From DATKFM01 sp046154965 (GTDB lineage: Bacteria; Pseudomonadota; Alphaproteobacteria; Dongiales; Dongiaceae): DNA of 64,000 nt. Each line of letters begins with the position of its first letter. Within the stretch, counting starts at the first letter, position 1. The DNA is taken from the NCBI GenBank assembly GCA_046154965.1, contig JBJXDY010000054.1:37717-101716 (forward strand), in the 5' to 3' direction. The position numbers and the translations under genes were made by a program. Shown piece by piece: positions 35,076 to 44,322 of this stretch. Below the pieces are notes generated by a model that made no database searches, had not been told where the DNA came from, and was given only the letters and a program-made list of their open reading frames with translations.

Positions 35076-36224
35076 TTAGCTGACGACGATCCGCGGTGCT
35101 TGCCGGCGCTTGTCACCCAGGGCGGCCTGGGTCTTTTCCCACACGCGCGCGGCGACGGCTTTGAAAATGCGGGCATGTTCGCTGTCGGGTGCGGACACGA
35201 CGATGGGATGGCCTCCGTCGGAGGTCTCGCGGATGGCGATATGCAGGGGAACCTCGCCGAGAAAGTCGGTGCCCAGCTTCGCGGCCTCCGCTTTGGCGCC
35301 GCCATGGGCGAAGATATGGCTCACATGGCCGCAATTCGGGCAGGAGAAGTAACTCATGTTCTCGATGATGCCGAACACCGGCACTTCCACTTTGCGGAAC
35401 ATGTTCAGGCCCTTGCGGGCGTCCAGCAGGGCGATGTCCTGGGGTGTGGATACGATCACCGCACCGGTTACCGGCACGTCCTGCGCCAGGCTGAGCTGGA
35501 TATCGCCGGTGCCCGGCGGCATGTCGACGATCAGAATGTCCAGCTCGCCCCACTCGGTTTGCGTCAGCATCTGCTTGAGGGCGCCGGTCGCCATCGGGCC
35601 GCGCCAGATCACAGGTGTGTCCTCCGGCAGCAGGAAGCCCGCAGACATGCATTTCACACCGAAGTTCAGCAGCGGAATCATCGTCCGATCATCGCGGCTC
35701 TGCGGCCGGCCCTTCAGCCCCATCATGCGGGGCTGGGAGGGGCCATAGATATCGGCATCGAGCATGCCGACCTTGAGGCCCTGGGCGGCCAGCGCCAGCG
35801 CCAGGTTGACGGCCACGGTGGATTTGCCGACGCCGCCCTTGCCGCTGGCGACGGCGACGATGCTGCGCACGCCCGGGATAACCAGTTTAGCAGGGCGTTG
35901 CGGCGCGCCGCCGTGGGCGTGGCCCTGAGGCGGCGGAGCTGCGGCTGCCTTGGCCCGGTGGGCGGTGAGGACCGCAGAGACGCTCAGAACGCCCGGAATT
36001 GCGTCCACCGCCCGCTCGGCGGCCTTCCGCAGCGGCTCTAGCCGGGGCCCGCGCTGGGGATCGACTTCGATGGTAAAGGCGACATGGCCGTCGCGGACCC
36101 CCAGGCCGGTGACCATGCCCAGACTGACGATGTCGCCGCCACGATCCGGGTCGCTGATCCGGCGCAGGGCGGCCATGACATCGGCTTCGGCCACGGGTAC
36201 TGGCGGCTTATCGGCTGGCGCCAT
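35076..36224 (-). CDS. apbC: Mrp/ApbC-type Fe-S cluster carrier ATPase
   Basis: This 382-residue cytosolic P-loop NTPase assembles or carries [4Fe-4S] clusters. The N-terminal MIP18-like domain (about 10-90) leads through an Ala/Pro-rich linker to the deviant Walker A GKGGVGKST. DADIYGPSQPRMMG, DMPPGTGDIQLSL and NMSYFSCPNCGHV follow, the last with the CPxC cluster motif. ATG 36224 gives a standard N-terminus, so the 47-residue upstream extension was rejected. It is divergent from hflK. Fe-S enzymes such as formate dehydrogenase in this window would be clients. Confidence 0.94.
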   Translation of the reverse strand: MAPADKPPVPVAEADVMAALRRISDPDRGGDIVSLGMVTGLGVRDGHVAFTIEVDPQRGPRLEPLRKAAERAVDAIPGVLSVSAVLTAHRAKAAAAPPPQGHAHGGAPQRPAKLVIPGVRSIVAVASGKGGVGKSTVAVNLALALAAQGLKVGMLDADIYGPSQPRMMGLKGRPQSRDDRTMIPLLNFGVKCMSAGFLLPEDTPVIWRGPMATGALKQMLTQTEWGELDILIVDMPPGTGDIQLSLAQDVPVTGAVIVSTPQDIALLDARKGLNMFRKVEVPVFGIIENMSYFSCPNCGHVSHIFAHGGAKAEAAKLGTDFLGEVPLHIAIRETSDGGHPIVVSAPDSEHARIFKAVAARVWEKTQAALGDKRRQAPRIVVS

Positions 36225-36272
36225 GCTTGAAAACTCCGGCCTGGGGCCAAGATCTAGCTGATTGCCGGCGGG

Positions 36273-36301
36273 TTGTGACCGGCGATGCGGTGACATATAA
36301 G
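36273..36301 (+). promoter_or_regulatory. Sigma-70-type promoter of hflKC
   Basis: TTGTGA (36273-36278), a 17-bp spacer and TATAAG (36296-36301) lie 63 bp before the hflK ATG in the divergent region with apbC. Confidence 0.65.
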
Positions 36302-36363
36302 GCCCACAACCGGCATTGGAAAGGCCGCGCTCCGCGGCCACAACAGCGAGGTCGATCAATAAC

Positions 36364-37503
36364 ATGCCCTGGCAAAATCAAGGTGGAGGCGGCGGCCCAT
36401 GGGGCGGCGGCAGCGGTAGCGGCGGCGGCGGCCAGGGTCCCTGGGGCCGGGGGCCGTCCTCGGGCGGCCAGGGCGGGCCGCCGGATCTCGAGGAAATGCT
36501 GCGCCGCGGCCAGGACCGGATGAAACAATTCATCCCCGGCGGCCTGGGCGGCGGACGCATGGCCGCGGCGATCGCCGGCGGCCTGCTCATCATCTGGGGC
36601 CTATCCGGCTTCTACCAGGTTCAGCCCGACGAAGTCGGCGTACCCCTGGTGTTCGGCAAGGCTCATGCCGTGACCACCCCCGGCCTGCATTGGAACTGGC
36701 CGACGCCGATCGGCAGCGTCGAGCGCCCCAAGGTCACGCAGGTCAGCACCGTTGAGATCGGCGGCGCTGGCGGATCGGAAGAAAGCCTGATCCTGACCGG
36801 GGACGAAAACATCATCGATATCAGATTCACGGTGCAGTGGCTGATCAACGACCCCAGGCTGTTCCTGTTCAATATTCGGGAGCCGGACGAGACCATCCGC
36901 AGCGTAGCGCAGTCGGCCATGCGCGAGATCATCGGCCAGACGCCCTTCGAGTTCGCCCGCAGCGATGCCGGCCGCGGCCAGATCGTGACCCGGACGACCG
37001 ACCTGATTCAACGCACGCTCGACAGCTATGGCGCGGGCATCGCCGTCACGCAAGTGGCGCTCCGCAACACCGATCCGCCGGCCGCCGTCAACGAGGCGTT
37101 TCAGGACGTGGCTGCCGCGATCCAGGACGCGCAACGGCTGCGCAACGAGGCAGACCGCTATCGATTCGAAGTTGGCAACCGCGTTCAGGGTGAGGCGCAA
37201 CAGACAGTTCTTCAGGCGGAGGCCTATAAAGCGGAGCGCATAGCCAGCGCAACCGGCGAAGCGCAGCGCTTTCTGGCGCAGTATGAACAGTTCCGAGCGG
37301 CTCCGGACATCACCAAGCGGCGCCTCTACCTCGAGACGATGGAGCGCATCATGGGCAAGCTTGACAAAGTGCTCATCGATGAAGGCGCGGGCGGATCGGT
37401 TCCGTATCTGTCGCTGAACGAACTGATGCGCCGCCTCGAGCAGCCCGCAGCGCCGCGGAATTCAACCGAGCCTGCCACCCAGCCGGCGGGAGCTTCGCAA
37501 TGA
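36364..37503 (+). CDS. hflK: FtsH protease modulator HflK
   Basis: This 379-residue inner-membrane SPFH/band-7 protein forms with HflC the large periplasmic cage around the FtsH protease. A Gly/Trp-rich N-terminal stretch (about 1-35) precedes one membrane span (AAIAGGLLIIWGLSGFYQV). The SPFH domain starts at VQPDEVGVPLVFGKA, and a long Arg/Glu/Ala helix follows (AAIQDAQRLRNEADRYRFEV). ATG 36364 is chosen; the frame extends slightly upstream. The stop overlaps the hflC start. Confidence 0.95.
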   Translation: MPWQNQGGGGGPWGGGSGSGGGGQGPWGRGPSSGGQGGPPDLEEMLRRGQDRMKQFIPGGLGGGRMAAAIAGGLLIIWGLSGFYQVQPDEVGVPLVFGKAHAVTTPGLHWNWPTPIGSVERPKVTQVSTVEIGGAGGSEESLILTGDENIIDIRFTVQWLINDPRLFLFNIREPDETIRSVAQSAMREIIGQTPFEFARSDAGRGQIVTRTTDLIQRTLDSYGAGIAVTQVALRNTDPPAAVNEAFQDVAAAIQDAQRLRNEADRYRFEVGNRVQGEAQQTVLQAEAYKAERIASATGEAQRFLAQYEQFRAAPDITKRRLYLETMERIMGKLDKVLIDEGAGGSVPYLSLNELMRRLEQPAAPRNSTEPATQPAGASQ

Positions 37504-38411
37504 ATCAGTACAGAACTATCGGCATCATCGTCGCCATAGCCGTTGTCGTTATCATCGGTCTCATGTCGATGTTTACGGTGCATCAGCGAGAGCAAGTCCT
37601 GGTGCTGTTGCTCGGCGAACCGGTTCGCGTCATCTCGGAGCCGGGGTTGCAGTTCCGGATTCCGTTCTTTGAAGAGGTCGTCAAAATCGATCGTCGCGTG
37701 CTCTATGCCGAAGGCAGCGGCGAAGAGGTTCCGACCCGCGACCAGAAACAGCTCATCGTCGATTACTTCGCGCGATACAAGATCACCAATCCATTGTTGT
37801 TCTTCCAGACCGTGCGAAGCGAGGAGGTCATGCAGCAGCGGTTGCTGCCGATCATCAACTCGCAGCTTCGCCGCGTCGTCGGCGGCGTGCCGATGGCGCA
37901 ACTGCTGACCGCGCAACGGGCCGACATGATGATGGAAATCACCCGTGCTGCGGGCATTGAGACGGAGCGATTTGGCATCGAACTGATCGACGTGCGCATG
38001 AAACGCGTCGATCTGCCGGCGCAGAACAGCCGCGCTGTATTCGACCGGATGAAGACGCAGCGCGAGGCCGAGGCTGGGCGTATCCGTACCGAAGGCGAAC
38101 GCGATGCCCGGCGAATTCGCGCCGAAACCGACAAGGAGGCGGTCGTGGCGATCGCCGAGGCACGGCGGCAGGCGTCGATTCTCCGCGGCGAAGGCGAAGC
38201 GGAGGCGACCCGCGTCTACAACGAGGCCTATGGCAAGGATCCGCAGTTCTTCGATTTCTTCCGCTCGCTGCAGGCGATGGAGACCGGGATGCCGGCCGCG
38301 ACGACAACTTATGTCGGGCCGGCCAAGGGAGATTTCTTCCGGTTCTTCGACCAGGAGGAAGGTGCGCCCGGGACGCTCGGCCCTGAAGCGTCAGCGCCCG
38401 GAACGCAGTAA
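37500..38411 (+). CDS. hflC: FtsH protease modulator HflC
   Basis: This 303-residue partner of HflK begins in the ATGA overlap. One N-terminal span (IGIIVAIAVVVIIGLMSMFTV) leads into the SPFH domain (VHQREQVLVLLLGEPVRVI). The helical stretch has RMKTQREAEAGRIRTEGERD. The C-terminus contains PQFFDFFRSLQAME, typical of HflC. The HflKC complex controls FtsH access to membrane proteins. DUF2065 and a DegP-type protease gene follow, a conserved quality-control cluster. Confidence 0.95.
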   Translation: MNQYRTIGIIVAIAVVVIIGLMSMFTVHQREQVLVLLLGEPVRVISEPGLQFRIPFFEEVVKIDRRVLYAEGSGEEVPTRDQKQLIVDYFARYKITNPLLFFQTVRSEEVMQQRLLPIINSQLRRVVGGVPMAQLLTAQRADMMMEITRAAGIETERFGIELIDVRMKRVDLPAQNSRAVFDRMKTQREAEAGRIRTEGERDARRIRAETDKEAVVAIAEARRQASILRGEGEAEATRVYNEAYGKDPQFFDFFRSLQAMETGMPAATTTYVGPAKGDFFRFFDQEEGAPGTLGPEASAPGTQ

Positions 38412-38429
38412 GGGCGGCAGCTTTACCGC

Positions 38430-38627
38430 ATGGGCTTTGCGTTCGGCGATTTCGCGACCGCAATCGGGCTGGTCCTGGTCATCGAAGGCGCGCTGCTGGT
38501 CCTGGCGCCAAACCTGGCCAAGCGGATGGTGACCGAGATTCTAACCGCGCCGCCGCAGCTATTGCGCGTGGGCGGCATTGTGTCGGCCGCCATTGGCGTT
38601 GCCATCGTTTGGGCGATCCGGGGCTAG
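38430..38627 (+). CDS. DUF2065 small membrane protein
   Basis: This 65-residue inner-membrane protein has two hydrophobic segments (FATAIGLVLVIEGALLVLAP and VGGIVSAAIGVAIVWAIRG) joined by a short polar turn containing NLAKRMVTEI. This is the DUF2065 pattern. Members are nearly always found directly after hflC, as here (18-bp gap), suggesting a role in the HflKC-FtsH complex; the biochemical function is unknown. Confidence 0.92.
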   Translation: MGFAFGDFATAIGLVLVIEGALLVLAPNLAKRMVTEILTAPPQLLRVGGIVSAAIGVAIVWAIRG

Positions 38628-38882
38628 TCCGCCACAAACCGCCGGTCACTTCGCCGTGAGTACCGCAACAAAGCCGCAACCGGTTTCTGAGAGGCTATGT
38701 TGAATTCATTAACCATTTTTCATTGTTCTCGCGTATCCTTGCTACGGCGCATCTGAGACGGCTCTTGAACTCAGCAACCACTCGGCCGATTTCCCCGTAG
38801 CGAGTGCAGAGCCAATTACTCGGCGCGTCGGCCCGTCCCGGCCGGCCACCGGAAACCCACACGCCAGGAATGGAGTTATGCC

Positions 38883-40385
38883 GTGATTTCCACCCGTTTA
38901 ATCCGCCGCAGGCCAATCTCCCGCGCCTGGGCCGCGCCTGCGCCGCTGCCGGCCATGCGCGGCGTTTATTGGCTGATCTGCCTGCTTACTGCTCTGGCCT
39001 TTCTGCTGGCCAGCCAGGCCGCCTGGGCCCGGTCGGCGCCGGATAGTTTTGCGGATCTGGCCGACAGTCTGCTGCCTGCCGTCGTCAACGTCTCCACCAC
39101 CCAGACGGTAAAGGCCGACAGCATGAGCGGCAGCGAGGAGCTCGACGACTTCTTCAACGAGTTCATGAATCGCCAGGGGCGCGAGAACAAGCCGCGCCGC
39201 ATGACCTCGCTCGGTTCCGGTTTCATCATCGATCCGGCCGGCTATGTGGTCACCAACAACCACGTCATCGCCGACGCGGACGAGGTTACTGTCCTTTTGC
39301 ACGATGATACGGAACTGAAAGCTACGATCATCGGCCGCGACGAGAAGACCGATCTGGCCCTGCTGAAAGTGGAGGCCGGCAAGCCGCTGCCGGCGGTGAG
39401 TTGGGGCGATTCCGATATCCTGCGAATCGGCGATTGGGTGATGGCGATCGGAAATCCGTTCGGCCTCGGCGGCACTGTGACCGCCGGCATCGTGTCGGCG
39501 CGCGGCCGCCAGATCGGCGGCGCCTATGACGACTACATCCAGACCGATGCTTCCATCAACAGAGGCAATTCCGGAGGTCCGCTGTTCGACATGAACGGCC
39601 AGGTGATCGGCGTCAACACGGCGATCTATTCGCAATCCGGCGGCAGCGTCGGTATCGGTTTTGCGATCCCCTCGACTCTGGCCAAGAACGTGGTGGCGCA
39701 GATCCGCCAGTTCGGCAAACCCAAGCGTGGCTGGCTTGGCGTCCGCATCCAGAACGTGAATGACGAGCTTGCCGAGGGATTGCGTTTGCCGTCGACCAAG
39801 GGAGCCCTTGTCGCCAACGTCACCGAAGGCGGTCCGGCCGACAAAGCCGGGATCAAACAAGGCGATGTGGTGTTGCGCTTCGACAGCAAGGAGGTCACCG
39901 CCAGCCGCTCCTTGCCGCGCATCGTTGCGGAAACCGCCATCAGCAAGAAGGTCCAGGTGGTCGTCTGGCGCCAAGGCAAGGAAATGACCTTCGATGTCAC
40001 TGTCGGCGAGTTGACCGAAGATGTCGAGAAGGCGGCGCTGAGCCAACCCGAGGAGCAAGGCAATACCGGCCCGACGGAGGGCAAGATTGCCACTCTCGGT
40101 ATCACCGTCGGTCAAATCACCGATGCGGCGCGCAGCGAGTTCAAGCTCGAGAGCAGCGTTAAGGGGGTAATCATCAGCGAGGTCGACGATTCTGGCCCTG
40201 CGGCGGAAAAGGGCCTGCAGGTGGGCGATGTGATCGTCGAGATCGACCAGAAGGCGGTCGGCTCCCCCACTGACATCGAGCGCCGCGTCAAGGAAGCGAA
40301 GAAGAACGGCTTCCGGGTCGTAACCCTGCTGATCTACCGCGGCGGCGATTTCCAATGGTTCGCCGTCCGCGTGGACAAGAGCTAG
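38883..40385 (+). CDS. Periplasmic DegP/HtrA-family serine protease (Do type)
   Basis: This 500-residue exported protease starts with GTG and has a signal segment (WLICLLTALAFLLASQAAWA, about 32-51). The trypsin-like domain has the triad His127 (TNNHVI), Asp157 (KTDLALL) and Ser230 (GNSGGPLF). Two PDZ domains follow: about 285-370 (KRGWLGVRIQ) and 400-495 (GVIISEVDDSGPAAEKGLQVGD). It degrades or refolds damaged envelope proteins. Its place after hflKC-DUF2065 is a conserved alphaproteobacterial arrangement. The upstream 255-bp gap probably holds a stress-type promoter that was not resolved. Confidence 0.95.
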   Translation: MISTRLIRRRPISRAWAAPAPLPAMRGVYWLICLLTALAFLLASQAAWARSAPDSFADLADSLLPAVVNVSTTQTVKADSMSGSEELDDFFNEFMNRQGRENKPRRMTSLGSGFIIDPAGYVVTNNHVIADADEVTVLLHDDTELKATIIGRDEKTDLALLKVEAGKPLPAVSWGDSDILRIGDWVMAIGNPFGLGGTVTAGIVSARGRQIGGAYDDYIQTDASINRGNSGGPLFDMNGQVIGVNTAIYSQSGGSVGIGFAIPSTLAKNVVAQIRQFGKPKRGWLGVRIQNVNDELAEGLRLPSTKGALVANVTEGGPADKAGIKQGDVVLRFDSKEVTASRSLPRIVAETAISKKVQVVVWRQGKEMTFDVTVGELTEDVEKAALSQPEEQGNTGPTEGKIATLGITVGQITDAARSEFKLESSVKGVIISEVDDSGPAAEKGLQVGDVIVEIDQKAVGSPTDIERRVKEAKKNGFRVVTLLIYRGGDFQWFAVRVDKS

Positions 40386-40424
40386 GACAGCCGATGGCGC
40401 CGGCCGGTCCGGCGCACTAAAAGG

Positions 40425-40460
40425 AAAGGGCGGCGCCCCATCGGTGCCGCCCTTTTCTTT
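40425..40460 (+). terminator. Rho-independent terminator ending at the miaA start codon
   Basis: A perfect 10-bp stem (40425-40434 with 40446-40455) and an 11-base loop are followed by TTTTCTTT. The last base is directly before the miaA ATG. Confidence 0.9.
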
Positions 40461-41405
40461 ATGGCGACGCAACGCATCATCGTCATCGGCGGCCCGACCG
40501 CGAGCGGCAAGTCCGCCATCGCTATAGCATTGTCGCGGGCGCTCAAAGGCGTCGTGATCAATGCCGACAGCATGCAGATCTATGCCGAGCTGCCGATCCT
40601 GACGGCGCAGCCCGATGCCGCCGCGCGCGCAGCGGTGCCGCACAGGCTCTATGGCGTGCTGTCGGCGGCGGAGACTTGCTCGGCCGCCCGCTGGGCCGAC
40701 ATGGCCTGGGCGGCAGTCGACGAAGCGGCGCGGGCGGGCCTGCAGCCGATCGTCGTCGGAGGTACCGGGCTATACATCCGGGCCTTGATGCGGGGATTGG
40801 CGCCGGTGCCGGAGATCCCGCCCGAAATCCGCCTGGAGACGCGAAATCTCCTGCAAGAATTGGGGCCTGAAGCATTTCATGCCCGGTTGGCGACACGCGA
40901 TTCCGCCGCGGCCGCCCGGCTCCGGCCCACCGATCCGCAGCGGTTGGCGCGGGCCTGGGAAGTGGTGGAGGCCACCGGTCGCCCGCTGGCCGATTGGCAC
41001 GCGGAAGGCGCCTTGCCACGTCTGGGTGCGGGATTCCTGCCGTTCGTCCTCGTTCCCGACCGCGAGGCGCTTTACGCGGCGATCGACCGCAGGTTTGCAC
41101 AGATGGCCCGAGGTGGAGCCTTGGAGGAGGTCAGCGCGCTGTGCCGCATGGACCTTCCCGCTCAGGCGCCGGCCCTTAAGGCCCTGGGCGTTCGTGAGCT
41201 TCTGAGCCATTTGGCCGGCGAAACAGATCTTCCAACCGCCATCGCGGCCGGCCAGCAATCCAGCCGTCGCTATGCCAAACGGCAGATGACCTGGTTCCGA
41301 AACCAGCTCAGAGAGGCTAATTTTCTTTCTGTTGATCGCAATTTCACGACATCATTGGAAAGAATAACGCAGGAAATCTTTTCAATTATTCGCAAGGACC
41401 ATTGA
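40461..41405 (+). CDS. miaA: tRNA dimethylallyltransferase
   Basis: This 314-residue cytosolic enzyme adds a dimethylallyl group to A37 of tRNAs that read U-starting codons. The P-loop is GGPTASGKSA (9-18). VINADSMQIYAELPILTAQP, VVGGTGLYIRALMRGL and RYAKRQMTWFRNQL are family signatures. The ATG directly follows the terminator T-run, so there is no free ribosome binding site; the mRNA must come from read-through or start within the hairpin. ilvI follows. The miaA-ilvI neighbourhood is conserved in related bacteria. Confidence 0.95.
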   Translation: MATQRIIVIGGPTASGKSAIAIALSRALKGVVINADSMQIYAELPILTAQPDAAARAAVPHRLYGVLSAAETCSAARWADMAWAAVDEAARAGLQPIVVGGTGLYIRALMRGLAPVPEIPPEIRLETRNLLQELGPEAFHARLATRDSAAAARLRPTDPQRLARAWEVVEATGRPLADWHAEGALPRLGAGFLPFVLVPDREALYAAIDRRFAQMARGGALEEVSALCRMDLPAQAPALKALGVRELLSHLAGETDLPTAIAAGQQSSRRYAKRQMTWFRNQLREANFLSVDRNFTTSLERITQEIFSIIRKDH

Positions 41406-41594
41406 CCGCCTTAAGTCGAGCCGCTAGCTTGTGCCGCCCTTGCGCGGCTTTGTGCAGTGCAACAATGCAAGCCGGGCAATAGCTTTAGCTTTACCGCCAT
41501 GCCTGAAACGGCAAGATCAGGCGGCAAGGGCGTGAAGCGGCGAACGGTGCAATTGCCGGACGCGGTTGGTGATCAAGCGGAAAGGCGTTGGGTT

Positions 41595-43352
41595 ATGGCG
41601 AACGAAGAGATGAATGGCGCGCAGATGGTGATCCGGGCCCTGGTGGATCAGGGCGTCGACGTCATCTTTGGCTATCCGGGTGGCGCCGTACTTCCCATCT
41701 ATGACGAGCTGTTCAAGCAGAACGCGTTGCGCCATGTCCTGGTCCGCCATGAACAAGGCGCCGTCCATGCCGCCGAAGGCTATGCGCGCTCCACCGGCAA
41801 GGTAGGCGCCGTACTGGTGACCTCCGGCCCTGGCGCCACCAATGCGGTGACCGGCCTGACCGATGCCCTGATGGACTCCATACCGATCGTCTGCCTGACC
41901 GGCCAGGTGCCCACTCACCTGATCGGCAATGACGCGTTCCAGGAAGCGGACACGGTGGGCATTACGCGTCCCTGCACCAAGCATAACTACCTGGTGAAGA
42001 GCATCGGCGATTTGCCGCGCATTATGCATGAGGCGTTCTATGTGGCCCGCAGCGGCCGGCCCGGCCCGGTCGTGGTCGATCTGCCGAAGGACGTCCAGCA
42101 GGCCAAGGGCACCTACAGCAATGGCGTCACGGCCAAGCACCGTTCCTATAATCCGCAGATGAAGGGCGATATCCGCGCCATCGAACAGGCGCTTGATCTC
42201 ATCGCCAAGGCGCAGCGGCCGCTGTTCTATTGCGGCGGCGGCGTGATCAATTCCGGCCCGACCGCGTCGAAGCTGCTGAAGCAGTTCGTCAACCTTACCG
42301 GCTTTCCGATCACGCTGACGTTGATGGGGCTCGGCGCCTATCCCGCTTCCGACAAGCAGTTCTTGGGCATGCTCGGCATGCACGGCATGTACGAGTCAAA
42401 CCACGCCATGCATGACTGCGATGTCATGATCAATATCGGCGCGCGCTTCGACGACCGCATCACCGGCCGGCTGGCGGCGTTCTCGCCCAACTCCAAGAAA
42501 ATCCACGTCGATATCGATCCCTCCTCGATCAACAAGAATGTGCGGGTCGATGTGCCGATCGTCGGCGATGCCGCCCATGTGCTGGAGGATATGATCCGCC
42601 TGTGGAAGGCGAAGCAGATCCGGCCGAACCAGAAGGCGCTGGACGCCTGGTGGAAACAGATCGACGGCTGGCGGGCGCGGGACTGTCTCAAGTACCGGCC
42701 GAGCGACAGCGTGATCAAGCCGCAATACGCGCTGCAGCGGCTGTTCCACGCCATCAAGGACAAGGATTTCTACATCACCACCGAGGTCGGCCAGCATCAG
42801 ATGTGGGCGGCGCAATTCTTGCGCTTCGAAAAGCCGAACCGCTGGATGACCAGCGGCGGCCTCGGCACCATGGGCTATGGATTCCCCGCCGCCATCGGCG
42901 TGCAGATGGCCCATCCGGAATCGCTTGTTATCGACGTCGCCGGCGAAGCCTCTTTCATGATGAATATGCAGGAGATGTCGACGGCCATGCAATACAAGCT
43001 GCCGGTGAAAGCGTTCATTCTCAACAATCAATGGATGGGCATGGTGCGCCAATGGCAGGAACTGCTCCATGGCGAGCGCTATTCCGAAAGCTACATGGAG
43101 TCGCTGCCGGATTTCGAGAAGCTGGCCGATGCGTTCGGTTTCGTCGGCCTGCGCGCGGACAAGCCGTCGGAGGTCGACGACGTCATCAGGGAAATGATCG
43201 CCGTGAAGCAGCCGGTGCTGGTGGATATGCGCGTCGACAAGACCGAGAACTGCTTCCCGATGATCCCGTCGGGATCGGCTCACAATGAAATGCTGCTGGG
43301 TCCGGATGATGTGGCAAAGCCGGTTTCCGAAGAGGGCATGGTGCTGGTCTAG
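41595..43352 (+). CDS. ilvI: Acetolactate synthase large subunit
   Basis: This 585-residue ThDP- and FAD-dependent enzyme condenses two pyruvates, or pyruvate and 2-oxobutyrate, in the first common step of branched-chain amino acid synthesis. The N-terminal domain has FGYPGGAVLPIYDEL and the catalytic Glu in VRHEQGAVHAAEGYAR. The central domain has GARFDDRITGRL. The ThDP motif reads AGEASFMMNMQE, where many family members have GDG or GDA. ATG 41595 gives a family-like start (ANEEMNGAQMVIRAL); ATG 41499 is a longer alternative. It is followed by ilvH. Confidence 0.95.
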   Translation: MANEEMNGAQMVIRALVDQGVDVIFGYPGGAVLPIYDELFKQNALRHVLVRHEQGAVHAAEGYARSTGKVGAVLVTSGPGATNAVTGLTDALMDSIPIVCLTGQVPTHLIGNDAFQEADTVGITRPCTKHNYLVKSIGDLPRIMHEAFYVARSGRPGPVVVDLPKDVQQAKGTYSNGVTAKHRSYNPQMKGDIRAIEQALDLIAKAQRPLFYCGGGVINSGPTASKLLKQFVNLTGFPITLTLMGLGAYPASDKQFLGMLGMHGMYESNHAMHDCDVMINIGARFDDRITGRLAAFSPNSKKIHVDIDPSSINKNVRVDVPIVGDAAHVLEDMIRLWKAKQIRPNQKALDAWWKQIDGWRARDCLKYRPSDSVIKPQYALQRLFHAIKDKDFYITTEVGQHQMWAAQFLRFEKPNRWMTSGGLGTMGYGFPAAIGVQMAHPESLVIDVAGEASFMMNMQEMSTAMQYKLPVKAFILNNQWMGMVRQWQELLHGERYSESYMESLPDFEKLADAFGFVGLRADKPSEVDDVIREMIAVKQPVLVDMRVDKTENCFPMIPSGSAHNEMLLGPDDVAKPVSEEGMVLV

Positions 43353-43402
43353 GGCCGACTCGCAGCGAAGAAGAACAGGGCAGGATACCCGGGAGCCATT
43401 GC

Positions 43403-43912
43403 TTGCAACTGCAGACGATCGAACGACACACGATTTCCGTGCTGGTGGACAACGAGGCCGGCGTGCTCGCGCGCGTCATCGGCCTGTTCTCCGGCCGCGG
43501 CTACAACATCGAGAGCCTGACCGTGGCCGAGGTAGATGCGACCGAGCATCTCTCGCGCATCACTATCGTCACCTCGGGTACGGCGATGATCATCGAGCAG
43601 ATCAAGAACCAGCTCAATCGCCTGGTGCCCGTGCATACGGTCAACGACTTGACCATCGAGGGCCCACATGTGGCGCGGGAATTGGCGCTGATCAAGGTGA
43701 AGAGCACGGGCGAGCGCCGCGTCGAGTCCCTGCGCATTGCCGATATCTTCCGCGCCCGCGTCGTCGACGCGACCAACGACTCCTTCGTCTTCGAGATGAC
43801 GGGTTCGACCGAGAAGCTCAGCGCCTTCATCAACCTGATGCAGCCGCTGGGCCTTGTGGACGTGTCGCGCACGGGTGTCGTGGCGATCGCACGCGGGGCG
43901 GACGCACTTTAG
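43403..43912 (+). CDS. ilvH: Acetolactate synthase small (regulatory) subunit
   Basis: This 169-residue regulatory subunit activates IlvI and gives it feedback control by valine. The ACT domain begins TISVLVDNEAGVLARVIGLFSGRGYNIESL, and the C-terminal dimerisation domain contains ADIFRARVVDATNDSFVFEMTG. The start is TTG with GGGAG nine bases upstream, an uncommon but well-supported choice. The next normal partner, ilvC, is displaced 3.7 kb downstream by a regulator gene on the other strand. Confidence 0.94.
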   Translation: MQLQTIERHTISVLVDNEAGVLARVIGLFSGRGYNIESLTVAEVDATEHLSRITIVTSGTAMIIEQIKNQLNRLVPVHTVNDLTIEGPHVARELALIKVKSTGERRVESLRIADIFRARVVDATNDSFVFEMTGSTEKLSAFINLMQPLGLVDVSRTGVVAIARGADAL

Positions 43913-44322
43913 AAGTGCGTCATCCCACGAGTCAGGCTGCCACCTGTTCGATTCCAGGCCCGCGCGCCGGTTCGCCGGGACGGCACGCCTGCCGTTCTGC
44001 GAGGCAGCCGGCGCTGCCACCGCGCCGTTACTGCTTCCGATCGCGCCACGACAGCAAATGCTGACTGGCATTTCCGTTTCAGTCGGCGGAAACGCGGCGC
44101 TGATCTTGAGCAAGGCACGGACGTGATCCATGATGGCCCTCTTGAATGCATGGTTTCATGGTCGCCGCGGAAGCCGGGCGCGCGCACTCCGCGGCGAAGA
44201 CGCTGTTAGGGCAGTTCCAAGGTAGGACGTCCGATCGAAGACGCGGACCTGATGGCCATTTCTAATGCGCGGCGCCAGCCGGGCGCATCGGTAGCTCCGC
44301 CTGGTTTCCTGGAGTTGAATCC
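43913..44322. other. 410-bp region between ilvH and the LuxR-type gene
   Basis: No gene, RNA or clear hairpin terminator was recognised between these convergent genes. Short open frames on both strands have no start signals. It may be the decayed edge of whatever inserted the regulator. Confidence 0.45.

Noticed and set aside
38898..40643. Minus-strand 581-codon frame
   Set aside because: It is a shadow of the DegP-type protease gene and crosses its terminator.
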